From Anaerosoma tenue (GTDB lineage: Bacteria; Actinomycetota; Coriobacteriia; Anaerosomatales; Anaerosomataceae): a DNA stretch of 64,000 bases. The position numbers and the translations under genes were made by a program. The notes beneath the pieces are model-generated. The model was not told where the DNA came from. It was given only the letters and a program-made list of their open reading frames with translations, and searched no databases. Positions 24,740-32,089 of this stretch are shown here, piece by piece. Position 1 is the stretch's first letter. Each line of letters opens with the position of its first letter. The stretch spans positions 186,001-250,000 of the forward strand of contig NZ_JALNTY010000001.1 of the NCBI RefSeq assembly GCF_023161965.1, given 5' to 3'.

Positions 24740-25629
24740 TCGATCTGGAGTTCCTGATCAGCACGCTGTCACTCGGCAGCCTCTATGCGCTGCTCGCGCT
24801 GGGTCTCGTGCTGGTATACGGCATCCTCAAGCTCGTGAACTTCGCCTACGGCGAATACCTGATGGTGGGCGGGTACGCGATCTACCTCTCGGCCACCTAT
24901 CTCAACGCGCCCTGGTGGCTCACGCTGATCTTCGCCGTGCTCGGCGCGGTCCTGGTGAGCTACCTGACCGAGCTCGTGGCGTTCCGCCCGGTGCGGAGCA
25001 AGTCGCCCAACGCGCTCATCATCACGTCGTTCGCGGTGAGCATGTTCCTGCAGAACATCGTGCTCATCCTGATCTCGTCGCGCGCCCGTCCCGTCTCGCT
25101 GCCCGCGTTCTTCTCGGCCCGCGTGACGATCCTTGGCGCCACCACCCCGGTGCGCAACCTCGTGATCATCGGTGTCACGGTGGTGCTGCTCACCGCGCTG
25201 TCTCTGATCATGAAGAAGACGGTCCTCGGCATGGCGATGCGCGCCGCCGCCGACCAGTTCACCACCACGCGTCTGATGGGCGTTCCCGCCAACGTGGTCA
25301 TCTCGGCCGCGTTCGTGATGAGCGGTCTGCTGGCCGGTGTGGCGTCCATCTTCTGGGTGAGCCGCTCGGCCTCCGTGGATCCGCTCAGCGGCGCCGCGCC
25401 GCTGCTGATCGCGTTCATCGCGGTCGTCATGGGCGGCATGCACAGCACGGTGGGCGCCGTGGTGGGCGGTTACGTGTACGGCCTGATCTTCAACCTGCTG
25501 AGCATCACGCTCCCCGCGAGCATGATCAGCTACCGCGACGCGTTCATGTTCGCGCTCGTGGTGTTGTTCCTGCTGTTCAGGCCCGAGGGCATCGTCAAAC
25601 GCGGCTATACCGAGGAGCGTGTGGGATGA
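24736..25629 (+). CDS. livH: Liv-type ABC transporter permease (LivH-like)
   Basis: This protein of about 297 residues has eight or so membrane helices. The N-terminal 'SLGSLYALLALGLVLVYGI' and 'LVNFAYGEYLMVGGY' stretches are the classical LivH/BPD_transp_2 start, and 'GMAMRAAADQFTTTRLMGV' is the cytoplasmic coupling loop that contacts the ATPases. GTG 24736 is chosen: GAGGTG lies five bases upstream and it forms GTGA with the LivF-like stop. It partners the LivM-like permease to form the membrane channel. Confidence 0.93.
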   Translation: MIDLEFLISTLSLGSLYALLALGLVLVYGILKLVNFAYGEYLMVGGYAIYLSATYLNAPWWLTLIFAVLGAVLVSYLTELVAFRPVRSKSPNALIITSFAVSMFLQNIVLILISSRARPVSLPAFFSARVTILGATTPVRNLVIIGVTVVLLTALSLIMKKTVLGMAMRAAADQFTTTRLMGVPANVVISAAFVMSGLLAGVASIFWVSRSASVDPLSGAAPLLIAFIAVVMGGMHSTVGAVVGGYVYGLIFNLLSITLPASMISYRDAFMFALVVLFLLFRPEGIVKRGYTEERVG

Positions 25630-26699
25630 GCGGTATCCAGAACATCACTGCATTCGTGAAGCGTCACTCCACGCTGCCGGTGCTCATGGTGCCCATCATC
25701 ATCGCGGGCATCCTCATCAGCCTGTTCGGCTCCCGGCTTCTGATCGACGTCTTCACCTTCTTCTGCATCAGCCTGAGCCTCGCGCTCGGCGCGCAGATGA
25801 TCATCGGCAACGGCGGCGTGCTGGCGTGGACCCACGTGGGATTCGTGGGCATCGGCGCGTATGTGACCGGCATCCTGGTGACCCCGGTCTCCGTGAAGGA
25901 GATGGGCGTCCCCAACATGTACCCGTTCCTGGTGGACCTGCAGATGCCGGTGCTGCCGTCGATCGTGGTCGCGGGTCTCGTGGCCGCAGCCATCGCGGCG
26001 GTGATCGCGTACCCGCTGATGCGCCTGAACGACTTCGCAAGCGTCATCACGCTCTTCGCCACCCTCGTGGTGATCCACGTGGTCATGACCCAGTGGGACA
26101 ACGTCACCAACGGCCCGCGCACGTTCTTCGGGCTGCCGCAGTGGACGACCCTCACGATCGCGCTCATCGCGGCGATGCTCGCCATCGCGGTGGCGTACTA
26201 CTTCCGCGAGTCTGGCCTCGGCCTGAAGCTCAGGGCCACGCGCGACGACCGCCACGCGGCCGCCGCCATCGGCATCAACATGATCAACGTGCGGTACCTC
26301 GGCTTCATCCTCTCCGCGCTCGTGGCGGGCGTCTCGGGCGGGCTGTGGGCGCTCTACATCACCTCGTTCTCGCCCAAGGCCTTCTACATGGCCGAGATGT
26401 TCATGCTGCTGGCCATGCTCGTGATCGGCGGGGCGGGCAGCGTGTCGGGCGCCACGGCGGGCGCGGTGGTGGTATCGGTGGCGCGCGAGTTGCTGCGCCA
26501 GACCGAGTCCACCATCAACAACGCCCATGTGCTGCCATTCGAGGTCTACGGCCTTGCGCAGCTGGTTATGGCGGTGCTGCTGGTGGTAGTGCTTATCTGG
26601 CGCCCCAGCGGCGTCATCGGCGGTCAGGAGCTGCGCTGGCCGCTGTTCAAGCGGAAGGACAGGGCGGAGGACGCTGCCGAGCAGAAGCTCGCAGCGTGA
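25626..26699 (+). CDS. livM: Liv-type ABC transporter permease (LivM-like)
   Basis: This 357-residue protein has nine to ten membrane helices. 'LGAQMIIGNGGVLAWTHVGFVGIGAYVTG' type motifs and the coupling loop 'GLKLRATRDDRHAAAAIGIN' are typical of LivM. The frame is open for about 700 bases further upstream, but ATG 25626 overlaps the LivH-like stop in ATGA and begins at the expected place in the family, so the longer reading is rejected. A short charged tail (FKRKDRAEDAAEQK) follows the last helix. The next gene, an acetamidase, starts 36 bases later and is probably co-transcribed. Confidence 0.92.
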   Translation: MSGIQNITAFVKRHSTLPVLMVPIIIAGILISLFGSRLLIDVFTFFCISLSLALGAQMIIGNGGVLAWTHVGFVGIGAYVTGILVTPVSVKEMGVPNMYPFLVDLQMPVLPSIVVAGLVAAAIAAVIAYPLMRLNDFASVITLFATLVVIHVVMTQWDNVTNGPRTFFGLPQWTTLTIALIAAMLAIAVAYYFRESGLGLKLRATRDDRHAAAAIGINMINVRYLGFILSALVAGVSGGLWALYITSFSPKAFYMAEMFMLLAMLVIGGAGSVSGATAGAVVVSVARELLRQTESTINNAHVLPFEVYGLAQLVMAVLLVVVLIWRPSGVIGGQELRWPLFKRKDRAEDAAEQKLAA

Positions 26700-26735
26700 C
26701 GCCCCGGTACTGTTGCTACGGCAAGGAGGTACGAC

Positions 26736-27641
26736 ATGTCGTCTGAACTCACCCGTGACACCGCGTTCTTCGGCTTCTCGCCCGAGCTCGGCGCGGCGCT
26801 TCGCGCCAAGCAGGGGGAGAAGCTGCACCTCACCACGCACGACTGCTTCAGCGGTCAGCTCAAGACTACGGCTGACACGCTCGACTCGCTCGACTGGTCG
26901 ATCACCAACCCGGCCACCGGGCCGATCTACATCGAGGACACCAAGCCGGGCGACATCCTGCGCGTCGACCTGCACGAGGTCAAGGCGCACGGCCCGTCGG
27001 TGATGGTGGCGGTGCCCGAGACCGGCGCACTCGGTCATCTCATCACCGAGGAGGAGACCGCGATCCTCGAGCACACCGAGGACACGGTGAAGTTCAAGGA
27101 CAAGGTCGTGGTGAAGCAGAAGCCGATGCTCGGCGTGATCGGTGTCGCCCCCGAGGACGGCACGATCCCCAACTCCACGCCCGGTCCCCACGGCGGCAAC
27201 ATGGACTGCAAGCTCATCACGAGCAACACCCGCCTGTACCTCAAGGTATCCGTTGAGGGCGCGCTCTTCGGCTGCGGCGACATGCACGCCGCCATGGGCG
27301 ACGGCGAAGTGGTCATCTGCGGCGCGGAGACGCCCGGAGAGGTCACCCTCACCCCGCAGGTGGTGGACATCCCCGACCTGCCCACGCCGTTCATCGAGAA
27401 CGACGAGCTCGTGGCTGTTGTCGCCTCGGCCGAGTCGACCGACGCCGCCTACAAGATGGCGCTCGACATGATGCACGCGTTCCTCACCAAGGTGGCCGGC
27501 ATCCCCACCAACGATGCCGCGATGCTGATGAGCCTCGTGGGCGACCTCAAGTTCTGCCAGGTCGTGGACCCGCTGCTCACCGTGCGGTTCGAGTTCCCCA
27601 AGAGCGTTCTGGCCGACTACGGGTACACGCTGCCCGAGTAG
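26736..27641 (+). CDS. Acetamidase/formamidase family protein
   Basis: This 301-residue member of the FmdA_AmdA family hydrolyses short amides (formamide, acetamide) to ammonia and the acid in the cytoplasm. It shows 'TTHDCFSGQL', 'ATGPIYIEDTKPGDIL', 'GHLIT', 'PMLGVIGVAP', 'PGPHGGNMDCKLI' and 'VEGALFGCGDMHAAMGDGE', with the His and Asp residues used for metal binding in the family. The ribosome site AAGGAGG lies just before ATG 26736. Its position after a Liv-type importer mirrors fmdDEF-like amide-uptake operons, so the importer is likely to bring in its substrate. It gives the cell amide nitrogen. Confidence 0.93.
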   Translation: MSSELTRDTAFFGFSPELGAALRAKQGEKLHLTTHDCFSGQLKTTADTLDSLDWSITNPATGPIYIEDTKPGDILRVDLHEVKAHGPSVMVAVPETGALGHLITEEETAILEHTEDTVKFKDKVVVKQKPMLGVIGVAPEDGTIPNSTPGPHGGNMDCKLITSNTRLYLKVSVEGALFGCGDMHAAMGDGEVVICGAETPGEVTLTPQVVDIPDLPTPFIENDELVAVVASAESTDAAYKMALDMMHAFLTKVAGIPTNDAAMLMSLVGDLKFCQVVDPLLTVRFEFPKSVLADYGYTLPE

Positions 27642-27650
27642 GACGCATCC

Positions 27651-27694
27651 CGAAGGCCCCGGTGCCGGCAGCGAGCCGGTAGCCGGGGCCTTCG
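27651..27694 (+). terminator. Terminator of the amide-uptake operon
   Basis: A perfect 12-base-pair outer stem (27651-27662 with 27683-27694) encloses a further imperfect GCCGG/CCGGT hairpin. It lies ten bases after the stop of the acetamidase gene and ends in TTCG without a T-run. Confidence 0.75.
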
Positions 27695-27827
27695 TGTGCC
27701 CGGGGCGGATTCGCCCGTGCACGTTCGCGCGCTGGCGGATTCGCTCACGCCATGCTGTGGGATGTACCTGGTAGTGAGTCTCACTGGTGAAGGTGCCTGT
27801 CCGGCAGCGGGCGCACGGGGAGGACCT

Positions 27828-28982
27828 ATGTGCCCAGAGCAGCTCGACGCTGAGGCCGTTCGCGACGATGTCGCCCTTCTCCTCTCGGTGAGCATGGAGC
27901 TTGCCGAGTCGCTCGATGTCGACACCGTTCTACAGACCGCCGTGGAGGGCGCTACCCATGTGCTGGGGCTCGGCAGCGGTGCGATATACCTGCTGCGTGA
28001 CGACGAACTCGTGCTGGGCGCGACCACACCCCCGTTGCCCGCTGACTTCCCCGCGTCGCTCCGACGCGCGGCGCTGGCGGACCACCCCCACGTGCGTCGT
28101 TCCGTGGAGTCCCGCACCCCGATCTTCATCTCGAGCGTTGCCGCGGCCGACTTGACGCCAGAGGAGGCGAAGGCCGTTGAGGGCAGGGGGCTCGTCTCGC
28201 TGTTGTACGTGCCCGTGGTGGCGCGTGACCGAGCGGAGGGCGTGCTCATCGTCGGCACTACGACGGAGAAGGCGGAGTTCACACAGCGGGAGGTGGATCT
28301 GTGCCGAGCGCTGTCGGTGGAGATCGGGTATGCGCTTGCAAACGCACGGCTCTATGAGAGCGTGGAAGCGGCGGCCCGAGATCTGCGCGCGGCATACGAT
28401 GCCACTCTGGAGGGGTGGTCGCGGGCGCTCGAGATGCGCGACCGGGAGACCGCCGGCCACACGGAGCGGGTCACCGCTCTCGCTGTGGACCTCGGCCGGG
28501 CGCTCGGTCTGCCCGAGGATCGGCTCGGCGATGTGAGACGCGGCGCCCTGCTGCACGACATCGGCAAGATGGCCGTGCCCGACTCGATCCTGCGCAAGGG
28601 CGACAAGCTCACCGATGCCGAGTGGGAGACCATGCGCAAGCATCCCGAGTACGCGTACCGTCTGTTGTCGAGCATCAACTACCTTGCCCCCGCGCTGGAG
28701 ATCCCGTACTGCCACCACGAACGATGGGACGGGAGCGGCTACCCCCGTGGGCTGAAGGGCGCCGAGATACCGCTGGCGGCACGCGTATTCGCGGTGATCG
28801 ACGTCTACGATGCGCTCACCTCCGACCGTCCGTACCGTCATGCGTGGACGCAGGAGGCCGCGCTCGAGCACATCCGCTCACGGGCCGGGATCGACTTCGA
28901 CCCCGCCGTGGTGGACGCGTTCGTCCAGCGCGTATCCGCCTCCGGGGAAGGCGCGTCACTACCCGCTGCAGACCGGGGCTAG
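27828..28982 (+). CDS. GAF-domain HD-GYP protein, likely cyclic-di-GMP phosphodiesterase
   Basis: The protein has 384 residues. An N-terminal GAF domain (about 15-165) should sense a small ligand, and a short helix links it to an HD-GYP domain. The metal and catalytic residues are present: HD at 243-244 in 'HDIGKMAVPDSIL', HHE at 296-298, and DGSGYP from 301 with GYP at 304-306, followed by 'IPLAARVFAVIDVYDAL'. HD-GYP enzymes of this form hydrolyse c-di-GMP. The start is ATG 27828, with GGGGAGGA six bases upstream; an upstream in-frame ATG at 27696 overlaps the terminator region. It is soluble, with no membrane helix. No cyclase gene is in the window. Confidence 0.9.
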   Translation: MCPEQLDAEAVRDDVALLLSVSMELAESLDVDTVLQTAVEGATHVLGLGSGAIYLLRDDELVLGATTPPLPADFPASLRRAALADHPHVRRSVESRTPIFISSVAAADLTPEEAKAVEGRGLVSLLYVPVVARDRAEGVLIVGTTTEKAEFTQREVDLCRALSVEIGYALANARLYESVEAAARDLRAAYDATLEGWSRALEMRDRETAGHTERVTALAVDLGRALGLPEDRLGDVRRGALLHDIGKMAVPDSILRKGDKLTDAEWETMRKHPEYAYRLLSSINYLAPALEIPYCHHERWDGSGYPRGLKGAEIPLAARVFAVIDVYDALTSDRPYRHAWTQEAALEHIRSRAGIDFDPAVVDAFVQRVSASGEGASLPAADRG

Positions 28983-29002
28983 CGCGACCACGCACCCTGC
29001 AC

Positions 29003-29030
29003 TACAATGGTCGCCGTCGCTCCAGCGACG
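29003..29030 (+). promoter_or_regulatory. -10 element and leader hairpin of tRNA-Val
   Basis: TACAAT at 29003-29008 is a good -10, without a recognisable -35. CGTCGC-TCCA-GCGACG at 29015-29030 forms a six-base-pair hairpin ending three bases before the mature tRNA 5' end, where it may assist 5' processing by RNase P. Confidence 0.4.
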
Positions 29031-29033
29031 TTC

Positions 29034-29108
29034 GGGCGATTAGCTCAGTGGGAGAGCGCTTCCTTCACACGGAAGAAGTCACAGGTTCAAATCCTGTATC
29101 GCCCACCA
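29034..29108 (+). tRNA. tRNA-Val (anticodon CAC)
   Basis: A full cloverleaf is visible. The acceptor arm is GGGCGAT with ATCGCCC. The D arm is GCTC/GAGC. The anticodon stem CTTCC/GGAAG closes the loop TTCACAC, giving anticodon CAC for GTG codons. The T arm ACAGG/CCTGT has loop TTCAAAT, discriminator A precedes it, and CCA is encoded at 29106-29108. It is the only tRNA in the window. Confidence 0.95.
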
Positions 29109-29117
29109 GTTTCTCCG

Positions 29118-29147
29118 GAGGCCTCGGCATATACGCCGGGGCCTCTT
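29118..29147 (+). terminator. Terminator after tRNA-Val
   Basis: An 11-base-pair stem with one G-T pair (29118-29128 with 29135-29145) and loop ATATAC lies ten bases after the encoded CCA, followed by TTG. Confidence 0.7.
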
Positions 29148-29224
29148 GTCATATCCAGATGTGCAGACAGGGCGATCCTTGTCAGCCGCGTCCTGTGCCA
29201 CTCCGCCTCCGCAAAGCTCGGCAC

Positions 29225-29268
29225 TTGTTGTACGGTTTTTGCATCGATATAGTAATCGTATAACGATT
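29225..29268 (+). promoter_or_regulatory. Promoter and operator-like palindrome of the VapBC pair
   Basis: TTGTTG (29225-29230) and TATAGT (29248-29253) are separated by 17 bases. The palindrome ATCGT-ATA-ACGAT at 29256-29268 lies at the expected transcription start. VapB antitoxins usually repress their own promoter by binding such palindromes, so this is the likely operator. Confidence 0.65.
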
Positions 29269-29280
29269 GGAGCCGTCCCT

Positions 29281-29490
29281 ATGGAGACAGTAACCATCTC
29301 TCCTAAGTACCAGGTGGTCATCCCTAAGTCGGTGCGCAGACAGCTGCGCCTCGTCCCGGGGCAGAAGGTGCAGGTCATCGCATTCGGCGACCGGATCGAG
29401 TTCATCCCGTTGAAGCCGGCACGCGAACTTCGCGGCATGCTGCGCGGGCTGGATACCACCTTCGAGCGCGAGCGGGAGGACCGGGCGTGA
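29281..29490 (+). CDS. AbrB/MazE-fold antitoxin (VapB-like)
   Basis: This 69-residue protein has an N-terminal swapped-hairpin DNA-binding domain: 'TISPKYQVVIPKSVRRQLRL', 'PGQKVQVIA' and 'RIEFIPL' match the SpoVT/AbrB consensus. The last 20 residues (RELRGMLRG...EREREDRA) are charged and would form the toxin-neutralising tail. It overlaps the PIN-domain gene by four bases. The dimer should bind the palindrome at 29256-29268. The ATG at 29281 is 20 or so bases after the predicted transcription start. Confidence 0.9.
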   Translation: METVTISPKYQVVIPKSVRRQLRLVPGQKVQVIAFGDRIEFIPLKPARELRGMLRGLDTTFEREREDRA

Positions 29491-29861
29491 ACGTTGTCGA
29501 CTCCTCGGCATGGCTCGAGTACTTCGGCGATGGCCCCAACGCCGAGGAGTTCGCGTTGGCGGTCGAGGACACCGAGGATCTTGTCGTGCCAGCACTGACC
29601 CTGTTCGAGGTGTTCAAGCGAACCTTCCAGATCGCCGACGAGAGTACGGCGCTCGATGCCGTCGGCGTGATGATGCAAGGCACGGTCGTCGATCTTTCGG
29701 CCTCGCTGGCATTGGATGCCGCACGGCTGTCGCTCGAGTCGGGGCTTGCGATGGCGGATGCCATCATCCTTGCCACCGCGCGCTCGCACGAAGCCGTGCT
29801 GTGGACACAAGACGCTCACTTCGACGGTGTGGACGGCGTCGAGTTCCGTCCCAAGCGGTAG
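29487..29861 (+). CDS. PIN-domain ribonuclease toxin (VapC-like)
   Basis: This 124-residue protein has the size of VapC. The four acidic residues of the PIN active site are present: Asp5 in VVDSSAWLEYF, Glu41 in ALTLFEVFKR, Asp91 in GLAMADAIILATA and Asp109 in LWTQDAHF. They bind magnesium for cleavage of tRNA or rRNA in known VapC toxins; the target here is unknown. It is coupled to the antitoxin by a GTGA-type overlap starting at 29487. All catalytic residues are intact, so the toxin should be functional. Confidence 0.92.
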   Translation: MNVVDSSAWLEYFGDGPNAEEFALAVEDTEDLVVPALTLFEVFKRTFQIADESTALDAVGVMMQGTVVDLSASLALDAARLSLESGLAMADAIILATARSHEAVLWTQDAHFDGVDGVEFRPKR

Positions 29862-29891
29862 GGAGTGCCTGCGGCAGGTCTGGTACTCCTT
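29862..29891 (+). terminator. Weak hairpin after the VapC gene
   Basis: GGAGTGCC (29862-29869) pairs with GGTACTCC (29882-29889) in an eight-base stem with one G-T pair. It begins immediately after the stop codon and is followed by TTGG. A T-run is absent, so activity is uncertain. Confidence 0.45.
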
Positions 29892-29986
29892 GGCGGCACA
29901 CACGCCGGCCGTCCGCGAACAACCGGCACCCGTATGGGTACATTCACGGTGTCCTGGTTGTGTCCGCGTACGTGAGGAGGACCCCG

Positions 29987-30130
29987 ATGCGTTCTCGACG
30001 GTTCGTTCTGCAGGTCATTGCAGTGGTTCTTGCTCTCGCACTCACGCTACTCGCAACAGCATGCGGTTCGTCGTACGGCGATCCCGAGCCGACGCCCGAG
30101 GCCTCATACGTGGGGTCGCTTGCGGGTTAG
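29987..30130 (+). CDS. Very small lipoprotein, 47 residues
   Basis: A 47-residue gene begins at ATG 29987 with GAGGAGG at 29974-29980, an excellent ribosome site. The product is a basic MRSRRF start, a hydrophobic stretch of about 20 residues and the lipobox LATAC, so Cys27 would be lipidated. Only about 20 residues remain after processing (GSSYGDPEPTPEASYVGSLAG). It may be a bacteriocin-release-like or membrane-stress peptide, or the remnant of a longer lipoprotein; no frame continues after the TAG. The strong terminator that follows supports a real transcript. I do not recognise a family. Confidence 0.6.
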   Translation: MRSRRFVLQVIAVVLALALTLLATACGSSYGDPEPTPEASYVGSLAG

Positions 30131-30157
30131 CCACGCCAGTTGATCTCATGCGGGTAC

Positions 30158-30188
30158 GATACGGCCCCGGCATCGCCGGGGCCGTATC
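30158..30188. terminator. Bidirectional terminator between converging genes
   Basis: A perfect 14-base-pair stem (30158-30171 with 30175-30188) closes a three-base loop. It lies between the small lipoprotein gene on the + strand and the amidase gene on the - strand, so it can end both transcripts. Confidence 0.8.
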
Positions 30189-30209
30189 TGTGCGGAGGGT
30201 CCGGCGGCT

Positions 30210-31709
30210 CTACCCGATCGCCCGGTCCCGCGGGATCGAATACAGGTCGTACCACGGTCTGACGCGCTCGAAGACCGCGCTTGCTGCAAGCACATCCATG
30301 TCGGCGTAGCGGTTGCCGATGATCTGCAGCCCGACCGGAAGACCGTCAGCATCGAGTCCGGCGGGTACCGTGGCAGCCGGATGTCCCGAGTAGTTGGTGA
30401 AGAACGTCATGCAGTACCCGATCAGCCGGTTGACGGGGATCCCGTTGATCGTGTCGGGGCCGAGGGTGTTGCGATCGTCGGCGTTCTTCACCGGCGGGCA
30501 GGCCATCGTGGGAGTCACGATGAGGTCGTAGTCGTTGAGCACGCCCTGAAGACCGTTGTACACGGTGGTTCGGGCCGACTGATCTCTGTACACGTCGAGC
30601 GGGGTGAGCTTCTGCGCACGCTCGATCCAGTACAGCACCTCATCGGGCATCTGGTCTCTGAGATCGCCGAGATAGTCGAGGCCCTGCTGCTTCAGTCCGT
30701 CAAGCAGTCCGACCATGAAGGTGCCGAGGATCTGCGACCACATGTCACCGATGCGTTCGCCTGTTTCCACTTGGTCGAAAGCGAAGCCGGGTGAGACCTG
30801 TTCCACCGTGGCTCCTGCCTGCCGGAACGCGTCGAGCGCCTGCTCCACCACAGCGGTCACCTTGGGGTCAACAGGGTAGACGTCGAGGTCGGGACTGTAG
30901 GCGATCCGCCAACCTTTCACGGAGCCCTGAAGTGCCGGAGTGAAGTCGACCTTCTCCGGAAGCGAGATCGGGTCGGTAGGATCATATCCGTTGAGGATGT
31001 TCAGGCCGATGATCGCATCTTCAACGGTGCGCACCATGGTGCCCTCGGAAGGGAACACGAATCCACACATGAATCCGTTGGGCTGCATCGCAAAGGGGAT
31101 GCGGCCTGCGGAGGCCTTGTAGCCGAACAGCCCGCACCATGACGAGGGGATGCGGATCGAGCCACCGCCGTCGTTTCCCTGCGCGATGGGGAGCATCCCG
31201 TCCGCGACTGCAGCGGCGCTTCCGCCGGATGACCCGCCCGAGTTGCGCGATGGGTCGAAGGGGTTTCCTGTGGGACCGAAGAGAGGGTTGTCGCACGTGC
31301 CCCGGTACGCGAGGACCGGGCTGTTCGTCTGCCCGACGATTATCGCACCCGCCTCCTGCATTCGCTCCGCCCACATGCCGTCTTCGGTGGCCTTGAAATC
31401 CGCGAACGCCTCCAGGCCCCCGAATGTGAGTCCCGAGCCGGTGCGGCTGCCAACGAAGTCCTTGGTTGCGGTTGGGACGCCGTGCAGCGGACCCACATCG
31501 GCGCCCGACATCAGCGTGCGCTCGGCCTCGGCTGCGTCGGCGCGGGCCCGGTCGTAGTCGAACATCACCAGTGCGTTGAGGCTCGGGTTCCTTTGATCGA
31601 TGCGCTCGATGAACGCGTCCACCACTTCCACTGGTGAGAGTTCGTGCCGTCGGATGCGGCGCGCCAGATCGGCAGCGGTCACATACGCGAGTTCGTCGGA
31701 TAGCGGCAT
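30210..31709 (-). CDS. Amidase signature family hydrolase
   Basis: This 499-residue member of the amidase signature family is the only minus-strand gene called in the window. The Ser-cisSer-Lys triad is visible as Lys83 in PTATKDFVGS, Ser160 in NSGGSSGGSAAAVA and Ser184 in GNDGGGSIRIPSS. The start is the ATG at 31707-31709, with GGGAGGAA six bases before it in the coding sense. Such enzymes hydrolyse amides ranging from acetamide and aryl amides to indole acetamide, so the substrate cannot be told. Given the amide importer and acetamidase nearby, it may widen the range of amides used. GatA is unlikely because no gatB or gatC lies beside it. It ends 22 bases from a shared terminator. Confidence 0.9.
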   Translation of the reverse strand: MPLSDELAYVTAADLARRIRRHELSPVEVVDAFIERIDQRNPSLNALVMFDYDRARADAAEAERTLMSGADVGPLHGVPTATKDFVGSRTGSGLTFGGLEAFADFKATEDGMWAERMQEAGAIIVGQTNSPVLAYRGTCDNPLFGPTGNPFDPSRNSGGSSGGSAAAVADGMLPIAQGNDGGGSIRIPSSWCGLFGYKASAGRIPFAMQPNGFMCGFVFPSEGTMVRTVEDAIIGLNILNGYDPTDPISLPEKVDFTPALQGSVKGWRIAYSPDLDVYPVDPKVTAVVEQALDAFRQAGATVEQVSPGFAFDQVETGERIGDMWSQILGTFMVGLLDGLKQQGLDYLGDLRDQMPDEVLYWIERAQKLTPLDVYRDQSARTTVYNGLQGVLNDYDLIVTPTMACPPVKNADDRNTLGPDTINGIPVNRLIGYCMTFFTNYSGHPAATVPAGLDADGLPVGLQIIGNRYADMDVLAASAVFERVRPWYDLYSIPRDRAIG

Positions 31710-32089
31710 GGTGCATTCCTCCCTGCGGTCGACGTACAGTGCCGCGTGATGCGGAGCGACCACACGGTGCGAGTGGATTTGCGGGCAGGGTTCCGGGGCG
31801 GGACGCCGGCATGCGCGGATACTCTATGGGGTACCCCGAGGGCGGTCGCGGAAACCTGATGACGCCGTAGGCCCCCGTGAGAGGCGGCGCTCGCTCGGTG
31901 AGCGGGGCTCATCTCGCGAGCGGGAAGCGGGGACTGCGCGGCGATCGCTTACACCCAGAGGCGCCCCAGGATGTCGTATGCTTCTCGAAGGGAGCACCAT
32001 GCCTGGGCGGCACGTTCCTTGCAGCGTCGTCAGACACTACCGATCCACGCCCGCTCGGCACAGCGGACGCAAAGACCATGGAGGCACCG
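31710..32089. other. 380-base divergent intergenic region
   Basis: This gap separates the amidase gene and the subtilase gene, which point away from each other, so promoters for both must lie here. I could not fix a -35/-10 pair for either. An open frame runs through it in phase with the subtilase from GTG 31877 but lacks a ribosome site and gives a non-secretory N-terminus. The right end, 32066-32099, contains GACGCAAAG and AGCCGGG, which are conserved in c-di-GMP-I riboswitches, although the 5' half of that motif is not found. Confidence 0.6.

Noticed and set aside
24915-25625. A long 5' extension of the LivM-like gene in the same frame
   Set aside because: It overlaps nearly all of livH in another phase and is Arg/His-rich; ATG 25626 with an ATGA overlap is the natural start.
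25605-27722. A 705-residue minus-strand open frame opposite livM and the acetamidase gene
   Set aside because: Same reason: low-complexity His/Arg/Asp sequence mirroring real genes.
29034-29900. tRNA-Val as an integration site, with vapBC as a small island
   Set aside because: I looked for a repeat of the tRNA 3' end downstream and found none, and no integrase is present.
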